Assembly (NCBI GenBank): GCA_030268105.1
Contig: BSDZ01000013.1
Coordinates: 2,213,001 to 2,277,000, forward strand
Source: Volvox africanus
Lineage: Eukaryota; Chlorophyta; Chlorophyceae; Chlamydomonadales; Volvocaceae
Length of the DNA stretch: 64,000 nucleotides
Direction of reading: 5' to 3'
The position numbers and the translations under genes are program-made. Position 1 is the first letter of the stretch. Each line of letters begins with the position of its first letter. A model generated the notes under the pieces. It was not told the DNA's origin and did no database searches. It was given only the letters and a program-made list of their open reading frames with translations. Shown here piece after piece: positions 1 through 12,498 of the stretch.

Positions 1-105
1 CTTCCTACGTCTTCAAACATCGCCATCAGCGCCCCATCATAACACCTGGGGCTTGAGGCACAGAGCATGTGGCGAACCATCTCTTATCACACGTGCTTGC
101 TGCAG

Positions 106-2514
106 GATCCAAGCCGTACAGTCTGGTTCTGTACAGGTGGTTGAGATACTGCTCCAGGTGAGAGGCCATACCCCTCTTCCCGGTCACGCTTCCTAATCTT
201 CAGTGGCTAGATTCCGGTCACCATTTGGGTTTTGGTACTCTTTAGCTCAGGACCAGATCAGGTGCCGCTTACGCCCATGCCCGGGACCTGTCCACCTTCT
301 CCCCGTAACCCCCGTTCCCTCCGGGACCTGCCCACATCCCCATTACCTCCTGCAACCCCCCTCAAATCGCATAACCCGATAGATGGGGGCGGACGTGCAT
401 GCCGCCACCCGCTCGGGTGACACAGCACTCCACTGGGCGGCTTACGTGGGCAACGCAGCCATGACGCGGCTGTTGCTGGAGGGCGGTGCAAACGTGGATG
501 CCGTGGGGGAGCTCGGAAACCGACCATTGCACGTGGCTGCCAGCAAGGGGCATGAACAGGTGCGCGTTTGGAGTGGGTGGAACGGGTGTAGCAGGTAGAT
601 TAAAAAATGCGTGGGGAGAAGGACAATCAAGGGTGAACGGGGGACAATAGGGAAAAGATATGTGTGTGTGTCTGTCTGTGTACTTCGATTTAGAAATGGC
701 TTCCTTACCGTGAGCTATAAGCCATGCGATATGGCTGCTTACGTGCGGCAGGCAGGCGAGCAGGAAAAGAAAAGGCTTAGCTGGTTGGTTGCAGACATGG
801 ATAGCTGGATAACGAGAAAGTGAAGGGAAAAGAGGTCGTAGGGCCTTCTTATCTTCTTGTTTTCTTCTCCTTCTTCCTATCCTCTGTGCCGCGGCATTGG
901 TCCTCTCGTCACACAGGTTGTTGGCTTGCTGCTCACTCACAACGCGCACACCAGTTTTAAGAATGCGTACGGGAACACGGCGCTGACACTGGCGTCGTCA
1001 CAGCGGGTGCAGACCTGGATCAAGCGGGTGACTGAGGGCGGCGCGGCGGAGCGAGCCAAGCTGGCGACGGAGCTAGCGTCGGCGGACGCAGAAACCGAGG
1101 CCAAGGTGGCGGAGCGGCGGGCAAAGGAGGATGCCGAGTAGGTGCCCTACAGGGGAGGGTGGGGACTTGGATGTAGGAAAGCCGCAGACCCAGTCACATG
1201 AGCCCACCTGCGTCCCACACTTGTGAATGAGAGGATTCCAACGCAATAAAGCTGGCATTGAGATTTTGAATGGAATGAAGGATGTGCAAACCCTATGGCG
1301 GGAAGATAGGGTATGCGTATGTGTGTGTATGTGTGTATGCGTATTTGTGTGTGCAGTAAAGCAGTTCAGAAAGGGCTGTCAGGCGTCTCTCAATCGGGGA
1401 CATGTAGGGTTGAGGGTTTTGGTACCAGGCTGGCGGGCGAGTTCATGACCTCCAATGGCTACATCTTCAACACGTCTGTTCCTCATCAGAGCCAAGCTGC
1501 GCGAGGAGCGGGTGGCGGCTGCCCGCAAGAAGCGGGATGAAGAGGACGCTGAGGAGGACCGGCTGGAGGAGATGGAGCGGGCCCGGCTCAAGGTACTCGC
1601 ATCGTTACCATGAAAATGATACCAGATGTCCTTCGATGAGAACAAGCAATTGTGATTCTGGCCGCTCCCTGTAATTTCAGTGATGTCGCTGACGGTGGTG
1701 ACAGTGACTAGGATAAGAGGCCGGCGGGACTGGGCTGGGCAGGGCAGGGCAGGGCAGGGCAGGGCAGGGCAGGGAGGGTGAGCCGACGTTCGTGGCGGGC
1801 CCGGAGTCCGAAGCTGATGCGACCAAGAGTGAAGGATGAAGACAGGTTGGAAAACAGATTTCGTTTTGTTGCCAGTGCGAGTGTGCGGTCGCGACATCAT
1901 GCACGGTCTGACCTGCATGATGATGTCCGTACCTGCGGGCAGGTGGGATGTTCCTGCATCGTGCCCCTCTGCCTGTTCGTTGGATCTCCACTGCCGCTGC
2001 CATGACCCGCCCCTGTCGGACGTATGTGGACATTGCGGCCGTTGTTTACCACCCGTGTACGCACGCAGGCAGAAGAGGAAGAGCGGAGGAGGCTGGAGGA
2101 GGAGCGAATCCGGGTGGGTCCCGAATGCCCCAGTAGTTCCGCTGCTTCCCCCAAAACCCAACCATGCGTTGCATTTGAACGAGCCATTAATTTCCAAGCA
2201 GTTTAAGGGACTTAGTGCTCTATGCAAGAGCGAACACAATGGCTGAACGCCGAGAATTCTACAAAAAAGTGAGAGTCTCCCGGCAGCAGCGCCAGTTCTC
2301 AAGTCTCAACCTATTGCACCAAGCCTTCTGGTGCGTTGCAATGATTCGCAAGTCAGTAATAAGGCTATAGTTCGTAAGTAATCAGTAATACCGTATCGGG
2401 GCTGTGCAGGCAGAAGAAGAGGCGAGACGCCTGGCGGAGGAGGAGGCCAAGCGTGCAGCGGCGGAGGCTAGGCGGAAGAAGCGCGAGGCTGCAAAGAAGA
2501 AGAAGGGTCATTGA
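106..2514 (+). CDS. Ankyrin-repeat protein with charged helical C-terminal tail (3' part of gene)
   Basis: Six exons join in phase: 106-157, 383-559, 917-1137, 1490-1592, 2069-2113 and 2410-2514 (TGA). The first three encode ankyrin repeats, with the signatures GDTALHWAAYVGN, NRPLHVAASKGHEQ and GNTALTLASS; repeats break across introns, so VEILLQ joins MGADVHAATRSG. The last three exons encode a Glu/Arg/Lys/Ala-rich helix (EEEERRRLEEERIR, then a lysine-rich end), probably a coiled coil or basic tail. The donor at 1138 is GTAGGT; if that intron is retained, translation stops at once with TAG. More N-terminal exons probably lie upstream of the window, because the first visible exon starts inside a repeat. 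Ankyrin repeats mediate protein binding; the partner and cell location cannot be read from this. The ankyrin call is secure, the exact function unknown. Confidence 0.8.
1741..1775. repeat. (AGGGC)n pentanucleotide tract in an intron
   Basis: About seven perfect AGGGC units lie in intron 4 of the ankyrin gene. The G-runs on the + strand could form a quadruplex in DNA or pre-mRNA. Otherwise this is ordinary simple-sequence repeat. Confidence 0.9.
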
Positions 2515-2810
2515 AGAAGAAGACCCCAACGCCGAGCGCATCTCCGACCTTGGCTCATTGGCTGCATCCTGAGTAGAAGCGCACGTACGGGAGGAGCTGG
2601 CAGCCTCTCTTAAAGTGTGGCAATCCTCCATCCCCTTGCTGCAGGGGGCAAAGCGGCAAGGGGCGTTCCCGACTTAGAGGACGACCAGCTACTTAAGGCG
2701 AATGAATCCAAATTGCAGTAGCCAACTGTGTACTATCTACAACATATTGGCACGGACCTCTTTACAGAAAAAACATATCCTTGCAGAGCAGTTTGCGGTG
2801 CTTCTGGCGG

Positions 2811-2840
2811 GTGTCTGTGTCTGTGTCTGTGTCTGTGTAT
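2811..2840. repeat. (GTGTCT)n simple repeat
   Basis: Hexanucleotide repeat of about four to five units, located 3' of the ankyrin gene. Confidence 0.85.
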
Positions 2841-3703
2841 GCGTTCTTCAAAATCTCACTAAGGGTTTTGGCGCTTGCGTCTTAATGCGACAGGCCGTTG
2901 CGAGTGTGGGGATGAGTTCCTCACCCACCTTTGGGGTATATGGGACAAACCATTTGCTCGGGGCACGTACGGGTAATGGCGTGGAAAGGCTGCAGGTATC
3001 TGTCACGGGGCTAGGGGCCCAAAGATGTGGGCGCCGAGAGGCTGCCTGGACATCGCATGGTCGCAGCGGCACAAGAGCAATACGTTCTGGACTTTATGGT
3101 ATACGGATTGATTCGCTGAGGTTGCGCATGCAAGGGGCTGACTACGTTTTCATTGTGCGTGCATGAGGATCCAGAACCTGGGAGGAGAGAGTTGGCAGGA
3201 GGGAGGGAAGGTGGGAGGGAGGGAAGGAGGGCAACATAAGGACTCATAAACCTCACTTGGCCTGTCACTGACATTTAGGAACAGCCAGACGCATCGGGAA
3301 GGTGGAGGGTAAGCGTCTCTTGACTGGAAATCAAGGTGTTGAGAGTCAAGGCTTCAGATAACGGAGATCGAAGTGCTCCCAGAACACATACCATAGCGCA
3401 TCACTCACCGTGCCGCGCATTTCGCCGGTCCTCATCTGCTACCGCCCCGCCCTTACAGCGGGACTTCGACATCATATTTGTAAGCCACTTTGGATTCAGG
3501 AATACAGGCAAGGAATTACCACTCCGTCATCCTCCGTTATATGCAATCTCTTGTGCCTTTCTCAATTTATCACTACTCGCCCGTTTTTTCGCTGTCATCC
3601 TGCCATCCATATTACCCACCGCCTCTTTAAAGATGGCAAGAGGCCACGTTGTGTCGCTCTTGTCTATAAGCCGACTTGTCGTTATAATTGGTGATATCGT
3701 TCC

Positions 3704-3708
3704 TTACA
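3704..3708 (-). terminator. Possible TGTAA poly(A) signal for the 4.1-8.5 kb gene
   Basis: TTACA on the + strand reads TGTAA on the minus strand, the usual poly(A) signal of chlamydomonadalean algae. It lies about 370 nt past the stop codon at 4075. Another copy lies further downstream near 3451, so the choice is tentative. Confidence 0.3.
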
Positions 3709-4074
3709 ACAAACGTCTGGTGTACCCAAGGTGCAACTATGATCATAACTATATTCAAAACCATTCCACAACTTTCCCCACAACTTTCAATGATATCATA
3801 AAGAGGAACGACGAAAAATTGGCACTATTCCACCGTAACCCTACCTAACGTACCAGCACCTTGACCAACTGCCTCGCTAACGCTCACACAGTCGGAGCGA
3901 CGAAAACGAAACAACTGCAAAATCGACATTCAACCGCCGCAGTCGGCACGAGAACAGCTCCCGCCACCATTTTCCCAGGGAGAAGGGGAGAACGGGGCCT
4001 TGGAACGAATGCGAAGAAAGGTACACCATCCGCACACTACGTAATAATAATGATAACCCTCCCGCCTCGCATCT

Positions 4075-7000
4075 TCACAGCTGCTTGCCGCTGGTATCGG
4101 TCATTGACATGAGCGGGTCGGAGAAGTACATGATGTTGGTGTCGTCCAGGAACCTGTGAGCCGGTCCGGGTGAAGTTTTAAGGCGGCGGCAGAGATACAA
4201 TTTCGCCCATTAACCCGAGCAGCAAAAGACATGACGTCGAGGTAACGCGGGTAACACGCACTCAAGGCCATCAAAACGTCCACACTGCCTAGGCGCCTTG
4301 CCTGTGGTTCACAAGGACGGCACACCTTGTACCCTCCCTCCCTATAACCCGAACAATCCGAGCGACCTCCCGTAAAGGGGATATGCGGGGGACATGCGCG
4401 GGGGCGGGCTGCTGCCGCCCTGCATAGCCGCCATATCCGGCACGCCGGCATACCTCGTTCCCCGCCTTCGTACACAAGGTGGGGAACGAGGGTATCCAAA
4501 ACCCGACCAATGTGTCATCTTGCCATTTAGGCCGCTTATGCCATCCAGGGAGCTTGTCGCACCCTTACTTACTGGCGCAGCTTGCGGGTGTGCTTGGACA
4601 TGAAGTGGTCCATGTACGCGTCGTACGACTCCCAGCTGCCGTACGCCACGAAGTGGTGGTTCATTGAGGCGACCTTGCGCAGGCTGCGGGTCAGGGCCGA
4701 CCGGGAGGGGTGCGTTCCTTTGGGGATATTACCGGAGGTGCTAGATGATGTGATTCCAAAAGGTTAGTAAGGGAATCCCCTGCCTGCATGCCGGAATATG
4801 TAATGCAGCTTTGCTGTGCCGGGGACGACGACCAGCACGTCAGCCTGGTGCTTTGGGGTGATCTTTCTTCACCCCCATCTCCACTCCACCCCACCCCACC
4901 CCACCCCACCACCGGTCCCTGCACTTCCAGCTGCACTAACATCCCGAAGCGCACGCACACATTGCTTACGCGTAGAGAGAGTTGTCCTTCTCTTCCCACG
5001 TGTCCATGGCGCAGTCCTTCCATGCGTCAATGAATTCTTCCACCTGGCGCCGAATGTGGGAGGAGGCGTACGACTGAGTGCGTCACTGAAGAGGCGGGCC
5101 GGGAACGGCACGAGCAGATGCAAACACCTGCCAGCACTCGCGGGTACAACTGCGTAAAATGGCCAGGAACCGCACCCCACAGACGAGCCGGGCCGGCACA
5201 GCCTGACTCGAGACCCACTTTGGAAGGCGGCACATGATATTCAATGACGACATGCGCCTTCATGTCCCGTGGGTCATCGCCCTTCTTGCGGCTCACGCGC
5301 GTGTCCTGCGAGACATCACACGTGACCAAGGATAACGGTCATGGCGGCGGTTTATCATTTAATTTTCTCACAGATGTGAAGAGAATGAAAAACCTAGTAC
5401 GAAACTGGGCGCTGCTTTTCAGGTGGCCGTGCGTATCAGTGGTATTAGGTACGACAAATCTATCGGCGAATGTTTTATAAAACTTCTATTTATATCGCAA
5501 TCGCAATATACAATACGCAATCAAGCAAGAACTACCCGCGTGGGACCTTCCTTTTGGAGCAACGCATGTGCGCCGACGTACATGCACACGTACACATGTA
5601 CACACGTACACACACGGTGCCCCCTACCTTGTGCATGGCGGCGTTGTCGGTGACGTTCTTCAAGGGATACATGTGCCACATGATGTCCTTTTCGTCCAGG
5701 AAGCCCAGGAACTCCGCCATGTAGTCGGCCCTATGGCCGCGCGGTACGGCGGTTCAAGTGACCCTTCACACATTACAAGTCATCAGAGGCTTCCCACCAC
5801 ACCACCACCACCACCAGGAGGCGAGGTAAGCTTCGAGTCTTTTGAATTGCAACGTCCTCTTTAGGCTCACCTATCCCCTTACGCTCCCACCTTTCCCACC
5901 CTCCCCCCCAACACACACACAAACTCCCCTCCCCGCCAGCCTATGCAGCAGCTGGTGCTGATGTTTTTTTATCCCGTCGCCCTGCTCTGGACCTCGGCAT
6001 CTCCCTCCCCGACACGGATTCTTAACGTGAATCTCTCCTGTGGTGCTTACGTGAAGTGGTCCATGAACTTCTCCATGCTCTCCCACTCGCCGTACTGTGC
6101 GGGGTACCAGCAGCCGCCGAGCCGGATTGTCATCATATTGTCATCATACGCGGTACGTATTGGCGTTCCGATTGTCATCAACGTACAAAGTCCGTCCGTT
6201 GAGCCAATATCGATTAAGGCGGTCACAGCGACGGCGACGGAAAGAAAGGGGTTTAGGGGGAAAACACACAGCATAGCAGGCGGTACGGACGGAGGTATTC
6301 AGGGGAGTACGGGTACTTGCTGTGATGGACCATGCCGGGGCGCCGGCGGCTCTCACCAGCATATTCGATGGTTTCATATCAACCACACTACCACATCTTG
6401 GATTGGGATGGCAGCAGTGTGCACAGACCTAGCACTTACGAAACCCTAAGCCTCTGAAACACGCACCCCCCCCCCCCCACACACAGGGTGCTAAACCCCA
6501 CAAAGTCCTCTTCCTCAAGGGGTCCTCAAGGAAGGGGTCCTCAAGGGGTAGTTCTGAGCTCCAACATGACCCAGGTCACAGCGCACCTAGCCACCGAACC
6601 CTTCCCGTGGAGCCCCGGGTGAGTGCGTCCTCGTAAGCGGGGCCGGCCTGATCGTGTGCTTGTCGCATCGTGTCTTGCTGAACGCCAAAAACCATCAAAA
6701 TGAACTGAACTGAACTGCTGGCTTCAACCCTTGTTGCGATATATATACGACTGCGAAGAGCTAAGCTATTACCGCTGCCACTCCCCCTAGCCACGTATCC
6801 GTATTGAATAGGTTCATGACAAATGATACACTGCGTGATGGCGGACGGCGGCACCAACTGCAACTGCCATCAGCTCCATACCATGCAAACGCGCGCACGC
6901 ACCGTCCAGAAAAACACGTTGTCGCCCATGGTCTTCTTCATGTCGTACATATTCGTGGTCTCCTCGTCCATGGTCTGTTGCTGCACCTTCATCCTGCGCA

Positions 7001-8481
7001 TTCGCGGACGCGACGAGGGAGGGGTGAGGCGGTAGCGGGGCAAGCGGGGGAAGCGGGTAGCAGCGATACGGGAGGGATGAGGCGCACGCAAAGCCGTGCT
7101 AGTGCCGTGTCCATCCGTACTGATGCATTCATAACCACGACGTAAGACCGGAACTACAGCAAATGTCCATGATAGTTTCTCTCTCACACACACACACACA
7201 CACAGACACACACAGAGGCCAACACGATCCGCTGAAAGGCTCCGGTTGCGGTACGGGGAAGATTCGATACTTTGCCTAACCGCCTAGCGCTCTTGTCACT
7301 CAGCCACGAGTGGTGCACTGGGTATTTCCCCCCCTCCTTTTCATCTATTTGTGGCGTCGTTAATAGATGAAGGATCCCAGCTTTCTTTTGTGCCGGTTGT
7401 ATCGGTTGTGTGCTCACCAAGCGTCGACAAAGTCCCTGCGCATAGATGGCGGCACCTCGTACTTGGTCGCAATTATCGCACACCCCTCCTCCTGTTCTTC
7501 GGAGCCGTGCAGGCGCAGGTTCTGCTGAAGCCACTGCAGGGAGGGGCGAGACGGGCGGGCGGCGGGGAGGGCGGGACGACTCCAAACCCGAACAAGACGG
7601 ACGGACTGATAATATTAGGAGAAGGGTTTGTGAGTGAACTTCTCTCGTCGAAAGAACGAAGTCCGAGTTCCAAACCAGATTATCGAGTCCAAAACAAGTC
7701 ATAATTCACATTTCTGATGTAATATTAAAACCCATCAGCACCATCTAAGCAGCTAAGGACTTGGGGACCGAGCGGATCATAACTCTTATCCAAACCAACC
7801 GAAGAGCAGAGCATTCGGTCCTGACGTGCGATGTGTGATGTGAACAAAGGTACATATAGAAGGGCTGCAAATGAACCTTAACAGTAAACGATCCTCTGTC
7901 CATATCTCAACAGACGTGCGTTCTGTAGCTTTTCCCTCACCGAGATCAAAGGGACGACCCATGGGTCAGTGTCGCGAAAACGCTGTGGGGATAAGCTGGT
8001 GCTGTGTCCTTCCGACCGCGCGCCGTCTGGATCAATTGGGAACGCAGGAGCGACTTTGCTCTTGCGCCTGGACGCCCCAACATTAACAGGCGACAAAAAG
8101 CCTCGACGTACCCTCACGATTAGAGCATGCCCCACAACACACAGCACAGCGCAGCGTGCACAGCTTTTGAAACAACTGGGCATTAAATCAAGCCGCGGCT
8201 TCCTTGCGAAGGACTTGCGGAGGGTCTTGGAACGGCGTGGGCGTTACGTACATACATACGCTAGCCCCCCAGGAGAACTGCTGTCGCTGGATGTTGAGAG
8301 AAGAGCTAGCCCCCGCAGCGACGCATCCATCCTCGCCGCTCAGATGAATTCGACGAACCTTAATCGTTTGGGCATCGCCGCCGAGCCGTGCCAGCCGAGC
8401 CCACGGCGCCACGCGGCTAGCGGAAGCAGCGCAGCATAGCATAGCCCCAATCATCAAAAACGCGACAACTAAGCGAGCCAT
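4075..8481 (-). CDS. Secreted two-domain ABM-like protein, copy A
   Basis: Nine minus-strand exons join in phase: 8481-8260, 7533-7418, 6993-6903, 6094-6051, 5730-5628, 5305-5219, 5043-4970, 4683-4573 and 4153-4075 (TGA), giving about 308 residues. Exon 1 encodes a signal peptide (MARLVVAFLMIGAMLCCAASA). Domain 1 runs from the conserved KYEVPPSM strand through FFWTYGEWESMEKFMDHF; domain 2 from VVIEYHVPPSK through NHHFVAYGSWESYDAYMDHF. The beta-strand, Trp and MDH-helix pattern repeated twice resembles ABM/dimeric alpha+beta barrel domains. No substrate can be inferred. Intron positions and phases match copies B and C, but this copy has an extra intron after FFWT and lacks their Ala/Arg-rich linker. 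The 3' end of exon 1 is the weakest junction: GTATGT at 8259 is used here; GTTCGT after residue 41 is an alternative. Confidence 0.7.
4881..4912. repeat. (CCCCA)n tract
   Basis: Pentanucleotide tract inside the intron between exons 7 and 8 of copy A. No function is apparent. Confidence 0.85.
7184..7215. repeat. (CA)n microsatellite
   Basis: Dinucleotide tract with one interruption, in an intron of copy A between exons 2 and 3. Confidence 0.9.
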
Positions 8482-10534
8482 GGCTGCCGATGGCCTTTTT
8501 GGCTGAGCAACCCCGCCGATGGTGTTAGTTGCGACTCAACGGGACGGACGGACTCACAAGCAAGTACTTCTTATAAAAGTAAGGCTATCAGCGCTTCCGA
8601 TACTGCGGGCTGGAGAGGTTGATGTCTATGTGCAAATGGTAATAACCTTTATTATTTGCTGGTGTTACTTCCGTCCGACTGGATGTGGCGGTTGGCGGTG
8701 GATACGGTCGTATGGCAAGGAGGAAGCGTACTTATATGAAGGATGATGACGATGATGATGATGTTGTTGATCTTTTTTCGCTACCTAGTCGGTTTACTTG
8801 TGATCCAAAAATCCAACTGATACCCTCAATGCCGCGTCGACAGGAGCCGACGTGGATGGCATCGCGACGCGCAACGAGGGGATAGATCTTAGGTTCTCTC
8901 AGATAAATCAGATAACCTAACAAAGAGGTCGTCTGTCGTCACTAACCCATCAACCATCGGACTACAACTGTGGACGTAGGTCCACATCGGACGCGACTTA
9001 GCACGACTGCTTGACGGCCTGCCGTTATCCCTTACTTGCCGTTATCAGGGAATAAGTTGCTTGAAATTTTTTAATGAAGGTTTTTAAGTATTGGGTTGCC
9101 GATAAATGCTTGAGCGAGCGGATTAAGGCCGACGACGTCCTGCTGACGACGTCCTGCTGCAGGTCTTGCTTTGTTACACAGCACCTTGCCAGCCGGTAAT
9201 GTCAGCAGATCCAGAGCTTTATATATTATATTAATGTTTATTTATTTTATTAAAATGTCACTTGAAGGAGCATGAAGGACAGAGAAAGCAGTTAGGACCA
9301 GGTCGGACGCACGCTAGGGAATGTATGGGAGTGTATGGGGGTGTCGGCGGCACACCGATATCCCCCCGCCGACCGCTCCGAGCCACATGCAGGCACGTAG
9401 CTACACCGAGGAAAATGGAAGAAGCGGAATAAGGCCACTGTGACAAAAATTATAATTCTGTTTTATAATTTTTAAGCGTTGGGTCCTTTGCTGGCTTCCG
9501 CAAACATTGTCCAGCTGAGGTCGAAGCTCAGAAAGACTTCCTGAAGAATGGTGGCTTCGTATCAAGTGGAAATGTTTATTGTGATGAAGTTTGGCGTGCC
9601 GCAATATGATGCTTACGGGTCCGCTTACAGCATTGTTGTCGTGGAGCTCTGCATGCACTGCGCAGTGCAAGCGCCGCATAATAGTGAACACCTGGTGTAT
9701 GTAGTAAAGACGCAAGATGTTTTTCATCCCATATAATGAAAAGAAATTATTATTGTTATTTTCGTTGTTTCATGGAGCTTTCGGTCATAGAGCGAAGCGG
9801 ATAATTGCCAGCGAGGGAGCCGCTGCACCATCTTTTTAACAGAGCTGCTCTGATCTTGAGCAAGCACCTAAGGCAAATCAATTAACTTATAATTAGTAGG
9901 ATTTAAATAACAGGAAATATTTTCGTACTATAAAAAATGCAAACGACAAATCACGCGGGTCCCCTCGAGACGATAGTTTGGTTGGCCCCAACGCATCGCC
10001 AATCGACCACAAACATGCAACCAGTGATTTATTATAATAGGATTCATAAATGAAGATCTGAACTTCGGAAAAAATCTGTTGTACGCTGTCGTACTTGCCG
10101 CTGACGACGGTATGATGATACAAGTTTCATTGAGCTGTGCATGCCATGCATACTTTGCTATGTCACGAGTTATGCACAGTATTACAAGTACATAAGTATA
10201 TGTATGACCTGAGTCATCTGATCACCGGATGTTGGCCAAGTTGCAATCGCGCGCGGATACAGCTGTGGACTACGACACCCCTATCATATTGTATTATATA
10301 TTAGTGTATTAACTATCGATCCGTGACGAATTAAATGTGCCGGTTTACTTCCACGCTTACTTCGGGACCTGAGGTTCAAAGTGACATCGTCCGCCGAGAT
10401 CTCGAATCACAGCTCTCAAGCTTTCGCATACATATAACACGTACATAAAATAACACTTACGCGTGACACATGGGTAACTTTAGGCTGCGGTAGCACAAGG
10501 GGTCATCATTAGTAACGGAGCGTCCAAGCCACTT
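8482..10534. other. AT-rich intergenic region upstream of copy A
   Basis: Base composition is clearly more AT-rich than the exons on either side. It holds a small tandem GACGACGTCCTGCT duplication near 9130-9160, an imperfect inverted pair (TTATCCCT/AGGGAATAA) near 9025-9056 and poly-AT stretches. No frame here has coding character I trust. Confidence 0.5.
8740..8766. repeat. (GAT)n-like microsatellite
   Basis: Imperfect GAT repeat upstream of copy A. A similar GAT run lies at 11336-11363. Confidence 0.85.
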
Positions 10535-10671
10535 TTAACCTTTGCAAGCCTTCTTGTTCAGATCCACTATGAAATATCGCGCGAAGTCGCTCATGTGGTC
10601 ACACAGCTTGCAGAGATCGTCTTCGTGGGCGTGATTTTTGTCCTGGCTAACGTCGTACTCCACGATGCTAC
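10535..10671 (-). CDS. Candidate terminal exon of an unrecognised minus-strand gene
   Basis: After the acceptor CAG (complement of 10672-10674), a frame of 44 codons ends in TAA at 10535. It reads SIVEYDVSQDKNHAHEDDLC, then KLCDHMSDFARYFIVDLNKK and ACKG. Codon use is biased to G/C at third positions like the real exons nearby, while the surrounding DNA is AT-rich. A TGTAA signal (complement of 10182-10186) lies about 350 nt downstream. A plausible upstream exon starts at 11614, after CTCACAG, reading AVMNHVVVLKGHHSPAAYAN. The CxxC pair and third Cys could suit a secreted or metal-binding tail. I do not recognise the family, and the rest of the gene is not resolved. Confidence 0.35.
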
Positions 10672-11335
10672 CTGGCTAACACGCAACGCGATTGCTTCTG
10701 TGCTTGCCCAAATCATCCCTTCTATCACAGAGACTAACGATAACGTCAACAGCAAAGCAGACAGCTACTGCGGCAGCGTCAGGGACTCCATTCAGCTAGC
10801 CTCTTCGAGGGGCAGTCTTGCCACCATGCGTTTGGGTCGCTTTTGCAACAGTTTTCCTGCCTTTTACTGCCTTTTCCAAGCAACGAAGAGTAGCGCCACT
10901 ACTGCGACGCATTGTGGAGCGTTTCTACCGGAGCGCTCCGTAATAGGGACGTATCTGCGTGCACGTGCAGCGCACTGCCAGTTCATCGGCCGTACTATGC
11001 TATAATGTGACTACGAGAGCTTCGCGCTCGCAGGCCTGTTTGTGGTTGTACAGGCACTCCGCTGAGGCAACGGCATGTCAACCTTGTCCTTTTTGGCATT
11101 TCAGAATACTGCTGGACTATCGTGTGTGGGACCGAGTATTGACTATTGGCGCGAGCATCACACCCGGCAGCTGCCCGACCGCTCCACAGCTGAGGTGCAG
11201 CGCTTGACAGGTCGTTCAGCCGTCATCGATGCATTCACATCTTTTTCTATCGCTTTCCCCTTTGCAATCTGCTTGAGTCTGGTATCCGGCCTTCAAGATT
11301 GCCACAACGGCAACGGCGACAGTCGTCAATATAGA

Positions 11336-11363
11336 GATGATGATGATGATGATGATGATGATG
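11336..11363. repeat. (GAT)n microsatellite
   Basis: Nine or so GAT units. On the minus strand they read as a run of His or Ile codons, so open frames through here are artefacts of the repeat. Confidence 0.9.
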
Positions 11364-12029
11364 GTGTTGGTGACGGAGATAAGAAGGGCTTGGGGTATGC
11401 ATGACCGAGCAGCAGCCTGCTGCGGAGCTGGCGGCTGGTGAAGGAGTAAGGAAGCTACAGCGTGCCAGCACAAGCGAGGGAGCGTTATCCCCCTTGAGGC
11501 AGTGGTGGCGGTGGCAATAGCATCGTCGCTGACTGGCTCAGGAGCTTGTGCTGCGTTTGCATAAGCAGCCGGGCTGTGATGGCCTTTGAGCACCACGACG
11601 TGATTCATAACTGCCTGTGAGAGGAATGCAAATGGAAAATGCACGGCCACGGCGCCATGACCACGTGCCTCATGTGCAGGCAGCCTGCGATTAGGGTCGC
11701 CAGGGTTGTCGAGATGTGATGAGCAGATGCATGCGCTCCGCCGCAGCAGGGATAGCAATGTATTTGTTCTTCTTCCACAACATGGAACGAATGGATTATA
11801 AAAGGATACAATTTACTAAAATGAGGTCATTTGTATATCTGACGGATATAACAAAGGCGAGTTACGATGGCGATACGCTGTGCGTGTTGCATTCTATCTG
11901 GGTCTGGGTCATCAGCCATGCATGCCGTATCTATCCGCGGCATGTGCTATTCGTACGTATTATGGAGTGGTTTGCGATCATCCAGGCCAACGCCAATGCA
12001 TAGCTGATCTCAATGAACCCACATAATTC

Positions 12030-12140
12030 ACATGCAGGCCGGGGAGACATCACGGGTCGCTTATTTATATTTATTAATATACATAATTAATTAAAAATAT
12101 TATAAATAAACGACCCGTAATGTCTCCCCGGCCTTCATGT
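12030..12140. repeat. Long inverted repeat (40-bp arms, AT-rich loop)
   Basis: The left arm 12030-12069 and right arm 12101-12140 are reverse complements at about 36-37 of 40 positions. The arms contain GGCCGGGGAGACAT and its complement, and the 31-nt loop is almost all A/T. The structure could be a small foldback element or MITE remnant, or a microRNA-type hairpin. It is followed at once by an (AT)n tract. Confidence 0.85.
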
Positions 12141-12153
12141 ATGTACACACGCA

Positions 12154-12174
12154 CATATATATATATATATATAT
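12154..12174. repeat. (AT)n microsatellite
   Basis: Pure AT dinucleotide run directly downstream of the long inverted repeat. Confidence 0.9.
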
Positions 12175-12498
12175 TTGCGTGTGTGTTTGTATGTATATGT
12201 GTGTGCACAACCCACAGTGTTGCATCTCCATCTGTGTCATATCCTCCGCTTACAGACAGCAAAGGCGCAAGCCATCGGAAGATGTCCGTTTATACACGGG
12301 TCCATCCCAGACACCCCAGGATATTACATAAGGCAGGACGATATATATGTAACTTAAATGCATGACTCAAAAAACATATGAATAACATAATTCTACCAAT
12401 CCAAACTTAAGGCCAGTGAAGCGCCGCACGCCTTCTGGGTGCCTAAGCCGTGAATCACGTATAGAGGCAGCAAGCATACGCATACTCAACGTATGTCG

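Larger units (their letters stand above)
2515..4074. other. Convergent intergenic region
   Basis: This lies between the ends of the ankyrin gene (+) and the first ABM gene (-). It holds the 3' UTRs of both, a (GTGTCT)n tract at about 2811-2840 and a purine-rich GGGA-type stretch near 3190-3230. Open frames here have no family signature or splice structure I can support. Confidence 0.6.

Noticed and set aside
1379..2302. Long minus-strand open frame of about 307 codons
   Set aside because: It runs antisense to the ankyrin gene introns and exons and is rich in Cys-Pro-Ala-Leu repeats from the (AGGGC)n tract; no domain.
5568..5864. Thr/His-rich frame in a CACGTACACA region
   Set aside because: Simple-sequence (ACACGT)n intron DNA of ABM copy A.
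4075..8481. Reading copy A as a recent exact duplicate of B and C
   Set aside because: It shares fold motifs and intron phases but has an extra intron, no Ala/Arg linker and low residue identity, so it is an older paralogue.
11247..11471. Poly-His frame on the minus strand
   Set aside because: Produced by the (GAT)n microsatellite; not a metal-binding protein.
9000..12400. Organelle DNA insert as the cause of the AT-rich stretch
   Set aside because: I found no recognisable chloroplast or mitochondrial gene fragment in it. A search against organelle genomes would settle this.
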